Of a DNA stretch of 52,827 nt, positions 33,105 to 41,137 are shown one piece after another. This stretch comes from Gemmatimonadales bacterium (GTDB lineage: Bacteria > Gemmatimonadota > Gemmatimonadetes > Palauibacterales > Palauibacteraceae). Position 1 is the stretch's first letter, and the number at the start of each line of letters is the position of its first letter. The position numbers and the translations under genes were made by a program. Location: positions 1-52,827 of the forward strand of contig VXOJ01000004.1 of NCBI GenBank assembly GCA_009840115.1, given 5' to 3'. The notes under the pieces were generated by a model that was not told the DNA's origin, made no database searches, and was given only the letters and a program-made list of their open reading frames with translations.

Positions 33105-33107
33105 ACT
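33079..33107 (+). promoter_or_regulatory. Sigma70-type promoter for the exbB-exbD-exbD-tonB operon
   Basis: TTGACG (33079-33084), a 17-bp spacer and TAAACT (33102-33107). The -10 is built on the TAA stop codon of cdaA. The predicted start is near 33114, about 50 nt before the exbB ATG. Confidence 0.6.
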
Positions 33108-33162
33108 TTGCGAGATACGATCGGACCGGGGCCGGGCCACAAATCCCTCACGGGCAGGCGAT

Positions 33163-33819
33163 ATGGGCAATCAGTACGAGTTGCTGACGCTGTTCACCGA
33201 TGGCGGGTTCATGATGTACCCCCTTGTCCTTTGCTCGCTGATCGCGATCGGCGTGATGCTGGCCAAGGCGTGGACCCTCTGGATTGCCCACCGCGATTCC
33301 AGAAAACTGCTCAACGAGATCGAGGATCTCGGGGTGAGCGGCCGCCTCGGCGAAGCGATCACCGCGGCGGAAGAGACGCGCGGGCCCGTCGCCGCGATCC
33401 TCCTCGCCGGCCTGCGCCGGCTCCGTGACCGGGGCGGCGACTCGCGCTCCGACGGGAAGGACATCCAGAAGGCGATCGCCACGACGGGCGTGATCGAACT
33501 CGATTTCCTCGAACGCGGCCTGACGGTTCTGGGCACGATCGCCAACGTCGCCCCGATGCTGGGCTTCCTCGGCACCGTGATCGGGATGATCCTCGCCTTC
33601 CAGGCCATCGAGATCGCCGGACAGGTGGAGCCGGGACTCGTCGCCGGCGGCATCAAGGTGGCGCTCATCACGACCGCCACCGGCCTCTCGATCGCGATCC
33701 CCGTCAACATCGGCTACAACTTTTTCGTCACCCGCATCGATCGTCTCATCCTCGACATGGAGGAAGGGGCGCAGGAGGTGCTCGGACTCATCTGGGACCT
33801 CGAGGACCGGCGCGCCTAG
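33163..33819 (+). CDS. exbB: MotA/TolQ/ExbB proton channel family protein
   Basis: The product has 218 aa. One TM near the N-terminus (GGFMMYPLVLCSLIAIGVMLAKAW), a cytoplasmic loop, then two TMs in the conserved ExbB/TolQ core (LTVLGTIANVAPMLGFLGTVIGMILAFQAI and KVALITTATGLSIAIPVNIGYNFF). The start is ATG 33163. With ExbD it forms the proton channel that energises TonB. ExbB is preferred over TolQ because the operon ends in tonB and lacks tolA, tolB and pal. Confidence 0.92.
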   Translation: MGNQYELLTLFTDGGFMMYPLVLCSLIAIGVMLAKAWTLWIAHRDSRKLLNEIEDLGVSGRLGEAITAAEETRGPVAAILLAGLRRLRDRGGDSRSDGKDIQKAIATTGVIELDFLERGLTVLGTIANVAPMLGFLGTVIGMILAFQAIEIAGQVEPGLVAGGIKVALITTATGLSIAIPVNIGYNFFVTRIDRLILDMEEGAQEVLGLIWDLEDRRA

Positions 33820-33870
33820 GCGGCGAGCCCGGGTCGTGTCCCGGACGGCAAACGGAGAAAGAAGTCCACA

Positions 33871-34293
33871 ATGGCGATCATGAAGCGCAAGCAGAAGGTG
33901 TCGGACGAGATCCCGACCTCTTCGATGGCGGACATCGCGTTCCTCCTCCTGGTCTTCTTCCTCACGACGACGGTGTTCAACGAGGAACGGGGACTGCCGA
34001 TCGTGCTCCCGGAACAGTCCGAGGAGCAGGACGTGTCGGGCAGGAACCTGATCTTCTTCATCGTGCAGCCGGACGGCCGCGTCATCGTGCGCCGGGGCGA
34101 GAGCGAGCAGGAACAGGTCGTGGCCCACACGCAGGTGGCGAACATCCTTCGCACCGAACTGGCGGGTAACGAGAATCTGATCGCCGCCATTCAGACCCAC
34201 CCCAACGCGCCCTACCGCCACATGGTCAACGTGCTCGATGAGGTGAAGCTGGCGGGCGCCGAGCGAATCTCGCTACAGGAGATGGAGAACTAG
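33871..34293 (+). CDS. exbD: ExbD/TolR family biopolymer transporter (first copy)
   Basis: The product has 140 aa. A short cytoplasmic N-terminus, one TM with the essential aspartate (TSSMADIAFLLLVFFLTTTVF) and a periplasmic alpha/beta domain (NLIFFIVQPDGRVIVRRGE... ILRTELAGNENLIAAIQTHPNAPYRHMVNVLDEVKLAGAERISL). It is followed directly by a second, divergent ExbD gene that starts immediately after its stop codon. Two ExbD paralogues in tandem are common in Bacteroidota and Gemmatimonadota relatives and may form heteromeric stators. Confidence 0.93.
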   Translation: MAIMKRKQKVSDEIPTSSMADIAFLLLVFFLTTTVFNEERGLPIVLPEQSEEQDVSGRNLIFFIVQPDGRVIVRRGESEQEQVVAHTQVANILRTELAGNENLIAAIQTHPNAPYRHMVNVLDEVKLAGAERISLQEMEN

Positions 34294-34740
34294 ATGGCCA
34301 TCAAGGACAGCGGCTTCAAGAAAAAGTCCGGGTCGGACGGGTCGATCCCCACTTCGTCCATGGCCGACATCGCGTTCCTCCTCCTCATCTTCTTCATGGT
34401 GACGACCGTCTTCCGGAAGGACCGGAACCGGCAGATCGAGTGGACGACCGCCGAAGCCACCGAGAAGATCGACGAGAAGCGGCAGAACATCCTCCACCTC
34501 TGGGTCCAGCGCGACGGTTCGGTCTGGATCAACGACGTGCTGACGCCGTTCGAGGACATCTCGGAAACGGTCCGGCCCATCTACGCGGAAAACCGGGAAC
34601 TCGTGGTCGCGATTCGCGGCGACTCCGAGGTGCCCTATCAGCAGATCAATACGATTACGGAAGAACTGCAGGCGTCCGGCGCGGTGCGCGTCACCTTCGC
34701 CACGCGACTCGAGCAGCGCGCAATGCGGGCTCGGCGCTAG
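34294..34740 (+). CDS. exbD: ExbD/TolR family biopolymer transporter (second copy)
   Basis: The product has 148 aa. The same layout as the first copy, with TSSMADIAFLLLIFFMVTTVF carrying the channel aspartate, but the periplasmic domain differs (QIEWTTAEATEKIDEKRQNILHLWVQRDGSVWINDVLTP... RVTFATRLEQRAMRARR). The two TM segments are almost identical while the periplasmic parts are clearly diverged, which suggests specialised partner contacts. The ATG follows the upstream TAG with no spacer; GGAGATGGAG upstream provides the ribosome site. Confidence 0.92.
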   Translation: MAIKDSGFKKKSGSDGSIPTSSMADIAFLLLIFFMVTTVFRKDRNRQIEWTTAEATEKIDEKRQNILHLWVQRDGSVWINDVLTPFEDISETVRPIYAENRELVVAIRGDSEVPYQQINTITEELQASGAVRVTFATRLEQRAMRARR

Positions 34741-34779
34741 CAGACACACGACGGGTTTCTGAAGACCGGGAGAGAAACG

Positions 34780-35439
34780 ATGGAAGAGACCGGAATTCGG
34801 CTCACCGCGAACGATCAGTTCAAGCGAGCGAGCACCAACTGGACGCAGATCGGCCTCATGGTGGCCGTCACGCTCCATTTCGGGCTGTTCGTCCTCGTCC
34901 GCCCGTTCGAGGCCGCGGATCTCGGCGTGGTGGTCGATGAGATCGAAGCGGTGGCGCTGCCGCCCGAAGTGAAGATCCCGCCGCCGCCGGAGCAGATCGC
35001 CCGTCCGGCCACGCCGCGGGTCGCTTCGGTCGACATCTCCGAGGACATCACGATCGCGGAAACGACGTTCGAGTCGTTCACGACGGACAACGCCCTGCCC
35101 CCGCCCCCCGAGACGGGGAGCCCGGCGGACCGGCCGTCCTTCATCGCGTACGATACGCCGCCGGTGATGCTGAACGGGGGTGAGATTCAGCAGATTCTGG
35201 AGCGGGAATACCCGCGCACGCTGAAGGATGCCGGCATCGGTGGTCGCGTCGAACTGTGGCTCTACGTGACCGAGGGTGGAGCCGTCGAGAACTTCGAGGT
35301 CAAGACCTCGTCCGGGAACGGCCTGCTCGATGAAGCCGCGGGGAAGGTCGTGCAGCAGATGAGGTTCACGCCCGCGAAGAACCGCGACAAGGTCACGGCG
35401 GTCTGGGTCTCCCAGTGGGTGACGTTCCAGGTGATCTAG
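34780..35439 (+). CDS. tonB: TonB family energy transducer
   Basis: The product has 219 aa. An N-terminal anchor (WTQIGLMVAVTLHFGLFVLV, with the conserved His in the TM) is followed by a Pro-rich spanner (PPEVKIPPPPEQIARP... PPPPETGSP). The C-terminal TonB domain (YPRTLKDAGIGGRVELWLYVTEGGAVENFEVKTSSGNGLLDEAAGKVVQQMRFTPAKN) contacts TonB-dependent outer-membrane receptors. It ends VTAVWVSQWVTFQVI, the usual short C-terminal strand. Last gene of the operon; a strong hairpin follows. Confidence 0.93.
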   Translation: MEETGIRLTANDQFKRASTNWTQIGLMVAVTLHFGLFVLVRPFEAADLGVVVDEIEAVALPPEVKIPPPPEQIARPATPRVASVDISEDITIAETTFESFTTDNALPPPPETGSPADRPSFIAYDTPPVMLNGGEIQQILEREYPRTLKDAGIGGRVELWLYVTEGGAVENFEVKTSSGNGLLDEAAGKVVQQMRFTPAKNRDKVTAVWVSQWVTFQVI

Positions 35440-35468
35440 CCCGTCCCACGGACTCGAGGCCACGACAA

Positions 35469-35502
35469 AGCGCCCGGCGACGCCAACGCGACGCCGGGCG
35501 CT
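35469..35502 (+). terminator. Terminator-like hairpin after tonB
   Basis: A perfect 11-bp stem AGCGCCCGGCG/CGCCGGGCGCT (35469-35479 and 35492-35502) encloses a 12-nt loop. It is preceded by AAA and followed by CTCTC rather than a T run, so it is a degenerate intrinsic terminator. The yggS reading frame starts only ~18 nt beyond it. Confidence 0.75.
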
Positions 35503-35519
35503 CTCAGGTCGAGGTCCGG

Positions 35520-36191
35520 CTGGCCGGGGTGACCGAGCGCATCGAGGCGGCGGCGAGGCGGGCCGGACGGCGCGCGAGCGACGTCGAGATCCTTCCCGTG
35601 ACGAAGGGACATCCCGCCCGGAGCATCGAGATCGTGGAGGCCCTGGGCGTGGGCCGGATCGGCGAGAACCGGGTGCCGGAGGCCGAGGCCAAGCGGTCGG
35701 AGCTGGGACCGACGCCCGGCGTCGCGTGGCACCTGATCGGCCGGCTGCAGCGCAACAAGGCGCGCCGCGCGATTCGGCTGTTCGATGTCGTGGAGTCCGT
35801 GGACAGCGTGCGGCTCGCGGCCACGCTGAGCCGGATCGTCGGGGAGGAGCGGCGCGAACCCGTCGAGGTGCTCGTGCAGGTGAACACGTCGGGGGAGGCG
35901 GCGAAGGCCGGCCTGGGCCCGGACGACGCGCTCGATGCCGTGGCCGAGATCTGCGAACTGCCCGGTCTGCGCGTGGCCGGACTGATGACGATGGCGCCCT
36001 TTACGGCGGACGAAGCCGTGGTCCGGCCCGTGTTTCGGGGCGCCGCGCGGCTACTGGAGCGCTGCCGGGCGGAGATTCCGGGCTTCGGAGGCCGGGCGCT
36101 CTCGATGGGGATGAGCAACGATTTCGAGATCGCGATCGAGGAGGGGAGCACGCGGGTGCGGCTCGGTACGGTGCTACTGGGGGAGAGATGA
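35520..36191 (+). CDS. yggS: YggS/PROSC family PLP homeostasis protein
   Basis: The product has about 223 aa. An alanine-racemase-like barrel without the second domain. The PLP lysine is in ILPVTKGHPARS, and GENRVPEAEAK, WHLIGRLQRNKARR, VESVDS, VQVNTSGEAAKAGL and the phosphate loop LSMGMSNDFEIAIEEGSTRVRLGT are present. It buffers free PLP. The start is not clear: no ATG precedes the first helix in frame. CTG 35520 (after GAGGT) or GTG 35529 fit, while the longer frame would run through the hairpin and overlap tonB. The stop overlaps the divIVA start (ATGA). Confidence 0.88.
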   Translation: MAGVTERIEAAARRAGRRASDVEILPVTKGHPARSIEIVEALGVGRIGENRVPEAEAKRSELGPTPGVAWHLIGRLQRNKARRAIRLFDVVESVDSVRLAATLSRIVGEERREPVEVLVQVNTSGEAAKAGLGPDDALDAVAEICELPGLRVAGLMTMAPFTADEAVVRPVFRGAARLLERCRAEIPGFGGRALSMGMSNDFEIAIEEGSTRVRLGTVLLGER

Positions 36192-36847
36192 TCGATCTGA
36201 CGCCGCTCGACGTCCGCAAGAAGAAGGACGATTTCAGGCGTTCCGTGCGCGGGTACGACGCGCAGCAGGTCGAAGCGTTTCTGGCGGTCGTGGCGGATTG
36301 TCTCGAACGCCACGTGCGCGAGCACGTCGTGCTCAGCGACCGGATCGAGCAGCAGCAACAACAGTTGGAGAGCTACCGGGCGCGCGAGCGGGCCCTCAAC
36401 GAAGCGCTTCTGGCCGCACAGGAGTTGCGCGAAGAGGCCCGCCTCCAGTCCGAGCGCGATGCGGGCGTGCGGGTCCGAGAGGCCGAGATGCGCGCGGGCG
36501 CCGTCCTCGCCGATGCGGAGCGGGCCGTCCGCCTCTGCCACGACAAGGTCGAGGACCTGAAGGCGACCCGGGGCCGCTTCCTCGCCTCCCTGCGAAAGCT
36601 GTTCGAGCGTTTCGAAGAATACCTCGACTTCGAGGATGAACGGTTCGGGGACGGGTCGAGCGATCTCGATCGGTTCATCGAGCGGTTGCGAGGCATGAGC
36701 GGAGACTCCGATCCGGTCGAGCCGCCCCCGGACGGGGCCCTCGATCCGGCCCGGGACGGGGCTCCCGATCCGGCCGCGGACGGGACCGCCCCGCCTCCAT
36801 CGATTAGCCGGGTCGACGTCGGCGGTTCGGGCGCCGCGTCGACCTGA
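36188..36847 (+). CDS. DivIVA-domain protein
   Basis: The product has 219 aa. It starts MIDLTPLDVRKKKDDFRRSVRGYDAQQVEAFL, the DivIVA/GpsB N-terminal lipid-binding signature with the F-R-x-x-x-R-G-Y-D pattern. A long coiled coil (residues ~30-150) follows, with a Pro/Asp/Gly-rich tail carrying three near-repeats (PDGALDPARDGAPDPAADG). Members localise to curved membranes and recruit division or polar factors. It is encoded with yggS, as in many DivIVA-containing bacteria. Confidence 0.88.
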   Translation: MIDLTPLDVRKKKDDFRRSVRGYDAQQVEAFLAVVADCLERHVREHVVLSDRIEQQQQQLESYRARERALNEALLAAQELREEARLQSERDAGVRVREAEMRAGAVLADAERAVRLCHDKVEDLKATRGRFLASLRKLFERFEEYLDFEDERFGDGSSDLDRFIERLRGMSGDSDPVEPPPDGALDPARDGAPDPAADGTAPPPSISRVDVGGSGAAST

Positions 36848-36849
36848 CC

Positions 36850-36893
36850 GCAGCGCCCGCTGCGCACGCCCGCCGTTCCGACGATTGCGTCGG
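36850..36893 (+). other. Two small hairpins in the divIVA-ileS gap
   Basis: GCAGC-GCCC-GCTGC (36850-36863) and CCGACG-ATTG-CGTCGG (36878-36893) occupy much of the 77-nt gap before ileS. Neither has a T-tract. They could be weak terminators or part of an ileS leader. No T-box sequence is present. Confidence 0.4.
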
Positions 36894-36924
36894 CCACCCG
36901 GAAATCGCCAGACGGAGTACCTCC

Positions 36925-39900
36925 ATGGCCTACCGGCCAATACCGGAGTCCGTACGCGGGCTCGAAACCGAAGTCCTCGGACGCTGGGAGGAAGAGAAGA
37001 CCTTCGAGCGCAGCCTCGCGGCCCGGGCGGACGCGCCGGACTTCGTGTTCTACGAGGGGCCGCCGACCGCGAACGCCGCGCCCGGCGTCCATCACATCCT
37101 CGCCCGTACGATCAAGGACGCGGTGGCGCGGTATCGCACCATGTCCGGTTACCACGTGCCGCGGAAGGCGGGCTGGGATACCCACGGGCTGCCGGTGGAA
37201 CTCGAAGTGGAGCGTTCGCTCGGCATCTCCGGCAAGCCGGACATCGAGCGCTACGGGATCCGAAAGTTCAACGACATGTGCCGGGACAACGTGTTCCGCT
37301 ACCAGGACGCCTGGGAGCGGCTGTCCCGGGACATCGGCTACTGGCTGGACTACGGCGACCCCTACGTCACGTACTCGCCGGAGTTCATCGAGTCGGGCTG
37401 GTGGGCGCTCTCGGAGATCGAGAAGCGGGGCCTGCTGTACAGGGGATACCGCGTCATACCGACGTGTCCGCGCTGCGGCACGGGCCTCTCGAGCCACGAG
37501 GTGGCGCAGGGCTACCGGGACGTCGCCGAGCCCGCGGTCTACATCAAGTTCCACCTCGTGGACGACCCGGATGATGCGCGAGTCCTGAGCTGGACCACGA
37601 CCCCCTGGACGCTTCCGGGCAACCTCGGCCTCGCGGTGGGGCCCGACATCCCCTATGCCCGCGTCCGCGTCCTGCCCGGGGACGCGGACGGCGCCACGGC
37701 CCCCGCGCGGGCGCACGACGGGCCCGGCGGAGCTTCGCCCGGGGAAGTGCTCATCCTGGCCCGCGACCGCGTCTCGGAGGTGCTGCGGCACCCGTATGAG
37801 ATCGTCGGGGAAATGGGCGCGGACGAACTCGCGGGACGGCGCTACCGCCCCCTCTTCCCGGGCGCGGTGGACGGCGCCGGCTCCGACGCCGCGTGGACGG
37901 TGCTCGAGGCGGACTTCGTCACCGTCGACGACGGGACGGGCGTCGTCCACACCGCGGTGATGTACGGGGAAGACGACTTTCGGCTGGGCGAGGCCGCGGG
38001 GCTGCCGATGCAGCACACGGTCGGAGGGGACGGGCGTTTCCTCGACACCGTCCCGGGCGGAATCGCCGGGATGCACGTGAAGGACCGGGAGACGGAACGC
38101 GCGCTCCGCGACTGGGCCGTCACGCACGACCAGCTGTACGTGCGCGAGATGTACGAACACAGCTATCCGCACTGTTGGCGCTGCGACAGCGCGCTCCTCT
38201 ACATGGCGCGGGATTCCTGGTACATCCGCACGACCGCCGTGAAGTCCCGCCTGCTCGAGCACAACGCGTCCATCGACTGGCATCCGCCCGAGACGGGATC
38301 CGGCCGCATGGGCGAATGGCTGCAGAACAACATCGACTGGGCGCTCTCGCGCGAGCGGTACTGGGGGACCCCTCTCCCCATCTGGCTCTGCTCCGAGGAC
38401 TGCGGGTACCGGGAGGTGCTCGGATCCTTCGAGGAACTGGGGCGCCGCGTCGGCGGCCTCCCGGAGGACTTCGATCCCCATCGGCCGGGGATCGACGGCT
38501 ACGAGTGGCCCTGCGGCGTCGAGGCGTGCGGTGGCACAATGCGGCGCGTGCCGGAGGTCGCCGACGCCTGGTTCGACTCCGGCTCCATGCCCTACGCCCA
38601 GTGGCACTACCCGTTCGAGAACCGGGACACCTTCGAGCGCTACTTCCCGGCCGACTACATCGCCGAGGGCGTCGACCAGACGCGCGGCTGGTTCTACTCG
38701 CTCCTCGCGCTCTCGACCATCCTCTTCGACCGCGCGCCGTTCCGGGCCGTCGTCGTGAACGACCAGGTGCTCGACGCGAAGGGGCGGAAGATGTCGAAGT
38801 CCCGGGGCAACGCGGTGGACCCGCGCGAGGCGCTCGACACCTACGGGGCCGATGTCACGCGCTTCTACTTCCTCTCGGGGTCCAACCCCTGGGTGCCGAA
38901 GCGGTGGGATCCGTCGGCGCTGCGCGAAACCGACCGCAAGCTGTTCGCCACGCTCCGTCACACGTACCGCTTCTTCGCCCTCTACGCGAACGAGGAGGGG
39001 TGGTCGCACGCCACGTCCGCGGCGGCCCCCGCATCCGACCGAAACGATCTCGACCGCTGGGTGCTCGCGCGCCTCGACCGGGTCGTGCGGCTCGTGGGGG
39101 AGGCGCTGGACTCGTTCGATCTCACCGGCGGCGCGCGCGCGATCCAGGAGTTCGTGCTCGACGACGTATCGAACTGGTACGTGCGCCGCAGCCGCGACCG
39201 CTTCTGGGCGACGCAACCGGGGGCCGAGGCCGCGAGCGCCGACGCGTTCGCGACGCTGCACGAGTGTCTCGCGACGACCGCGCGGCTGCTCGCCCCGTAC
39301 GCCCCGTTCATGTCCGATTGGCTGTATCGGGCGCTCGCGGACGAAACGTCCGTCCACCTGGCGGATTTTCCGGAGCCGGAGGGGCGCTCGGAGCCCGAAC
39401 TCGAACAGGCGATGGAGGACGTTCGGCGGCTGGTGGCGCTGGGCCGCGCCGCGCGCGAAAAGGCGGGGGTCCGGATTCGGCAGCCGCTGCGCACGCTGCA
39501 CGCGGTGCTGCCCGAGGGACGGGCGCTCGCGGGCCCCATGGCGGCGCTGGCGATGGAGGAACTCAACGTGAAAAAGGTTGTGTCGCTGGGGGACAGCGAA
39601 GATCTTACCCGGCTGTACGCGAAGCCGCGGTTCGGGGCGCTGGGTCCGAAGCACGGCGCGCGGACGCCGGCGGTCGCGGCCGCCATCGAAAATCTGGACG
39701 CGGCGGCCCTGAGAACGCTCAGGGATGGGGAGCCGCTCGACATCGAGACCGGAGGCGAACGGGTTCGGGTGACGCCCGAAGACCTCGTGATCCAGGAGGA
39801 GACGGTGACCGATCTCGCCGTGGCGACCGGTGGCGGTTACCTCGCGGCCGTGGATACCGATATCGATGATGCGCTGCGCGACGAAGGCTATGCGCGGGAG

Positions 39901-40152
39901 ATCGTGAATCGCGTCCAGCGGCTGCGGCGCGAGGCGGGGCTCGAGGTCGCCGACCGCATCCGGTTGGGCGTGGAGGGTCCGGGGGAGCTGGAACGGGCCG
40001 TGTCGACGCATGCGGACTACATCGCCGGCGAGACGCTGGCCGTGGAGGTGCGGACCGGGTCGGCCCCGCGGGGAGGCCTGAGTTCAGCTGTGGTGACGAT
40101 CGACGACGTCGAGGTCCGCATCGGAATCGGCGGCGTCGGCGAACGTGCCTGA
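36925..40152 (+). CDS. ileS: Isoleucyl-tRNA synthetase, type 2 (eukaryote-like)
   Basis: The product has 1075 aa, longer than type-1 bacterial IleRS (~940). The class-I signature reads GVHH at residues 54-57 (APGVHHILARTIKD) instead of HxGH, as in type-2 enzymes. The WDTHGLPVE, TTPWTLPGN (editing domain), DQTRGWFYS and KMSKSRGN (KMSKS at 622-626) motifs are conserved. No C-terminal zinc-finger cysteines of the type-1 form are seen. It charges tRNA-Ile. Type-2 enzymes are naturally insensitive to the antibiotic mupirocin. dksA-like follows 5 nt downstream. Confidence 0.95.
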   Translation: MAYRPIPESVRGLETEVLGRWEEEKTFERSLAARADAPDFVFYEGPPTANAAPGVHHILARTIKDAVARYRTMSGYHVPRKAGWDTHGLPVELEVERSLGISGKPDIERYGIRKFNDMCRDNVFRYQDAWERLSRDIGYWLDYGDPYVTYSPEFIESGWWALSEIEKRGLLYRGYRVIPTCPRCGTGLSSHEVAQGYRDVAEPAVYIKFHLVDDPDDARVLSWTTTPWTLPGNLGLAVGPDIPYARVRVLPGDADGATAPARAHDGPGGASPGEVLILARDRVSEVLRHPYEIVGEMGADELAGRRYRPLFPGAVDGAGSDAAWTVLEADFVTVDDGTGVVHTAVMYGEDDFRLGEAAGLPMQHTVGGDGRFLDTVPGGIAGMHVKDRETERALRDWAVTHDQLYVREMYEHSYPHCWRCDSALLYMARDSWYIRTTAVKSRLLEHNASIDWHPPETGSGRMGEWLQNNIDWALSRERYWGTPLPIWLCSEDCGYREVLGSFEELGRRVGGLPEDFDPHRPGIDGYEWPCGVEACGGTMRRVPEVADAWFDSGSMPYAQWHYPFENRDTFERYFPADYIAEGVDQTRGWFYSLLALSTILFDRAPFRAVVVNDQVLDAKGRKMSKSRGNAVDPREALDTYGADVTRFYFLSGSNPWVPKRWDPSALRETDRKLFATLRHTYRFFALYANEEGWSHATSAAAPASDRNDLDRWVLARLDRVVRLVGEALDSFDLTGGARAIQEFVLDDVSNWYVRRSRDRFWATQPGAEAASADAFATLHECLATTARLLAPYAPFMSDWLYRALADETSVHLADFPEPEGRSEPELEQAMEDVRRLVALGRAAREKAGVRIRQPLRTLHAVLPEGRALAGPMAALAMEELNVKKVVSLGDSEDLTRLYAKPRFGALGPKHGARTPAVAAAIENLDAAALRTLRDGEPLDIETGGERVRVTPEDLVIQEETVTDLAVATGGGYLAAVDTDIDDALRDEGYAREIVNRVQRLRREAGLEVADRIRLGVEGPGELERAVSTHADYIAGETLAVEVRTGSAPRGGLSSAVVTIDDVEVRIGIGGVGERA

Positions 40153-40157
40153 GAAGG

Positions 40158-40535
40158 ATGAACGCCGAACAACGGAAACACATCGAGAAGAGGCTGCTGG
40201 AGGCCCGGGCGCGCGCGACGCGGGAGCTGGGGCAGTACGACGAGGAGTTCACCAGCTCGCTTCAGGGAGCGGACAGCGATCTGGCCGCGTACAGCTTCCA
40301 CATGGCGGACCAGGGGACGGACGCCATGGAGCGCGAGAAGGCGTTCCTGTTCGCGAGCAAGGAGGGTCGGCTGCTCTACCACATCGATGAGGCGCTGAGG
40401 CGGCTCTATCGGAACCCGGAGCAGTTCGGAAGGTGTGAGCACTGCGGCGACGAGATCAACTTCGAGCGGCTCGACGCCCTCCCGCACGCGCGGCTTTGCA
40501 TTCGGTGCAAGGAAAGGGAAGAGACCGGTGCCTGA
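40158..40535 (+). CDS. DksA/TraR family zinc-finger transcription regulator
   Basis: The product has 125 aa. A coiled-coil helix pair (residues 1-85) is followed by a C4 zinc finger: Cys93, Cys96, Cys114 and Cys117 (CEHCGDEINFERLDALPHARLCIRC). The coiled-coil tip ADQGTDAMERE keeps acidic residues but not the exact DxxDxA of E. coli DksA, so ppGpp-linked activity cannot be assumed. It inserts into the RNA polymerase secondary channel. The frame runs into lspA: GTG 40528 lies before its TGA, an 8-nt overlap. Confidence 0.9.
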   Translation: MNAEQRKHIEKRLLEARARATRELGQYDEEFTSSLQGADSDLAAYSFHMADQGTDAMEREKAFLFASKEGRLLYHIDEALRRLYRNPEQFGRCEHCGDEINFERLDALPHARLCIRCKEREETGA

Positions 40536-41136
40536 AGCCTCCGGGCACGTGGACGACGCCACCCCCGAACACGAGTCGCCCGGGTTGCCGGGCAACGGCG
40601 ATCTCGCCGCCCGACTCTGGCTGACGCTCGTGCCGATCGTCGTCATCCTCGCGCTGGACGTCGCGACCAAGGCGTGGGTCATGAACACGTTCGAGCTGTA
40701 CGAGCGAACGCCGGTGATCGGCGACTTCTTCCGCTTCACCTACACGCACAACCCGGGAGCCGCCTTCGGGCTCAACATCGGCGAACATTCCCGGGTCTTC
40801 TTTCTCGTCCTCTCCCTGATCGCGCTCGGCGTGCTCGGCGTCCTCTACCGCGGCACGCCGTCCTCCGACCGACTGCGCATCCTCGCCATCTCGCTCGTCT
40901 CCGCCGGCGCGCTCGGCAACATCTGGGACCGCATCCGGCTGGAAGCAGGGGTCGTGGACTTCCTCGACTTCGGCATCGGCACGCACCGCTTTCCCATCTT
41001 CAACATCGCGGATTCAGCCGTGACGGTCGGCGCGGCGCTGTTGCTGATCTCGTTCTGGCTCGAGGGCCGGCGCGAGAGGGAGTTGGCGGCCGCCGCGGCG
41101 GAAGCGGCCGCCGCGGCGGAGGCGGCCCCCGAGTGA
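40528..41136 (+). CDS. lspA: Lipoprotein signal peptidase
   Basis: The product has 202 aa. Four TM helices. NPGAAFGLNI (~75-84), GALGNIWDRI, VVDFLDF (~142-148) and FNIADSAVTVG (catalytic Asp162) are the LspA signatures; the second catalytic aspartate lies in VVDFLDF. It cleaves prolipoproteins after lipidation. The start is GTG 40528 after GGAAGAG; the leader of ~25 residues is hydrophilic. An Ala/Glu tail (AAAAEAAAAAEAAPE) ends the protein. rluD starts 1 nt after the stop; lspA-rluD is a classical pair. Confidence 0.95.
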   Translation: MPEASGHVDDATPEHESPGLPGNGDLAARLWLTLVPIVVILALDVATKAWVMNTFELYERTPVIGDFFRFTYTHNPGAAFGLNIGEHSRVFFLVLSLIALGVLGVLYRGTPSSDRLRILAISLVSAGALGNIWDRIRLEAGVVDFLDFGIGTHRFPIFNIADSAVTVGAALLLISFWLEGRRERELAAAAAEAAAAAEAAPE

Positions 41137-41137
41137 C

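Noticed and set aside
36848..36924. T-box leader before ileS
   Set aside because: Gap is only 77 nt, with two unrelated small hairpins and no T-box (TGGNACCGCG-like) sequence or specifier loop.
36373..40011. Very long open frame on the minus strand opposite ileS and divIVA (and similar ones opposite ftsH-folP at 29269-32223 and opposite the ABC permeases at 7840-10797)
   Set aside because: They have Arg/His/Pro-rich, domain-free translations and exist because high-GC codons leave few stops on the other strand; the plus-strand or operon genes carry all conserved motifs.
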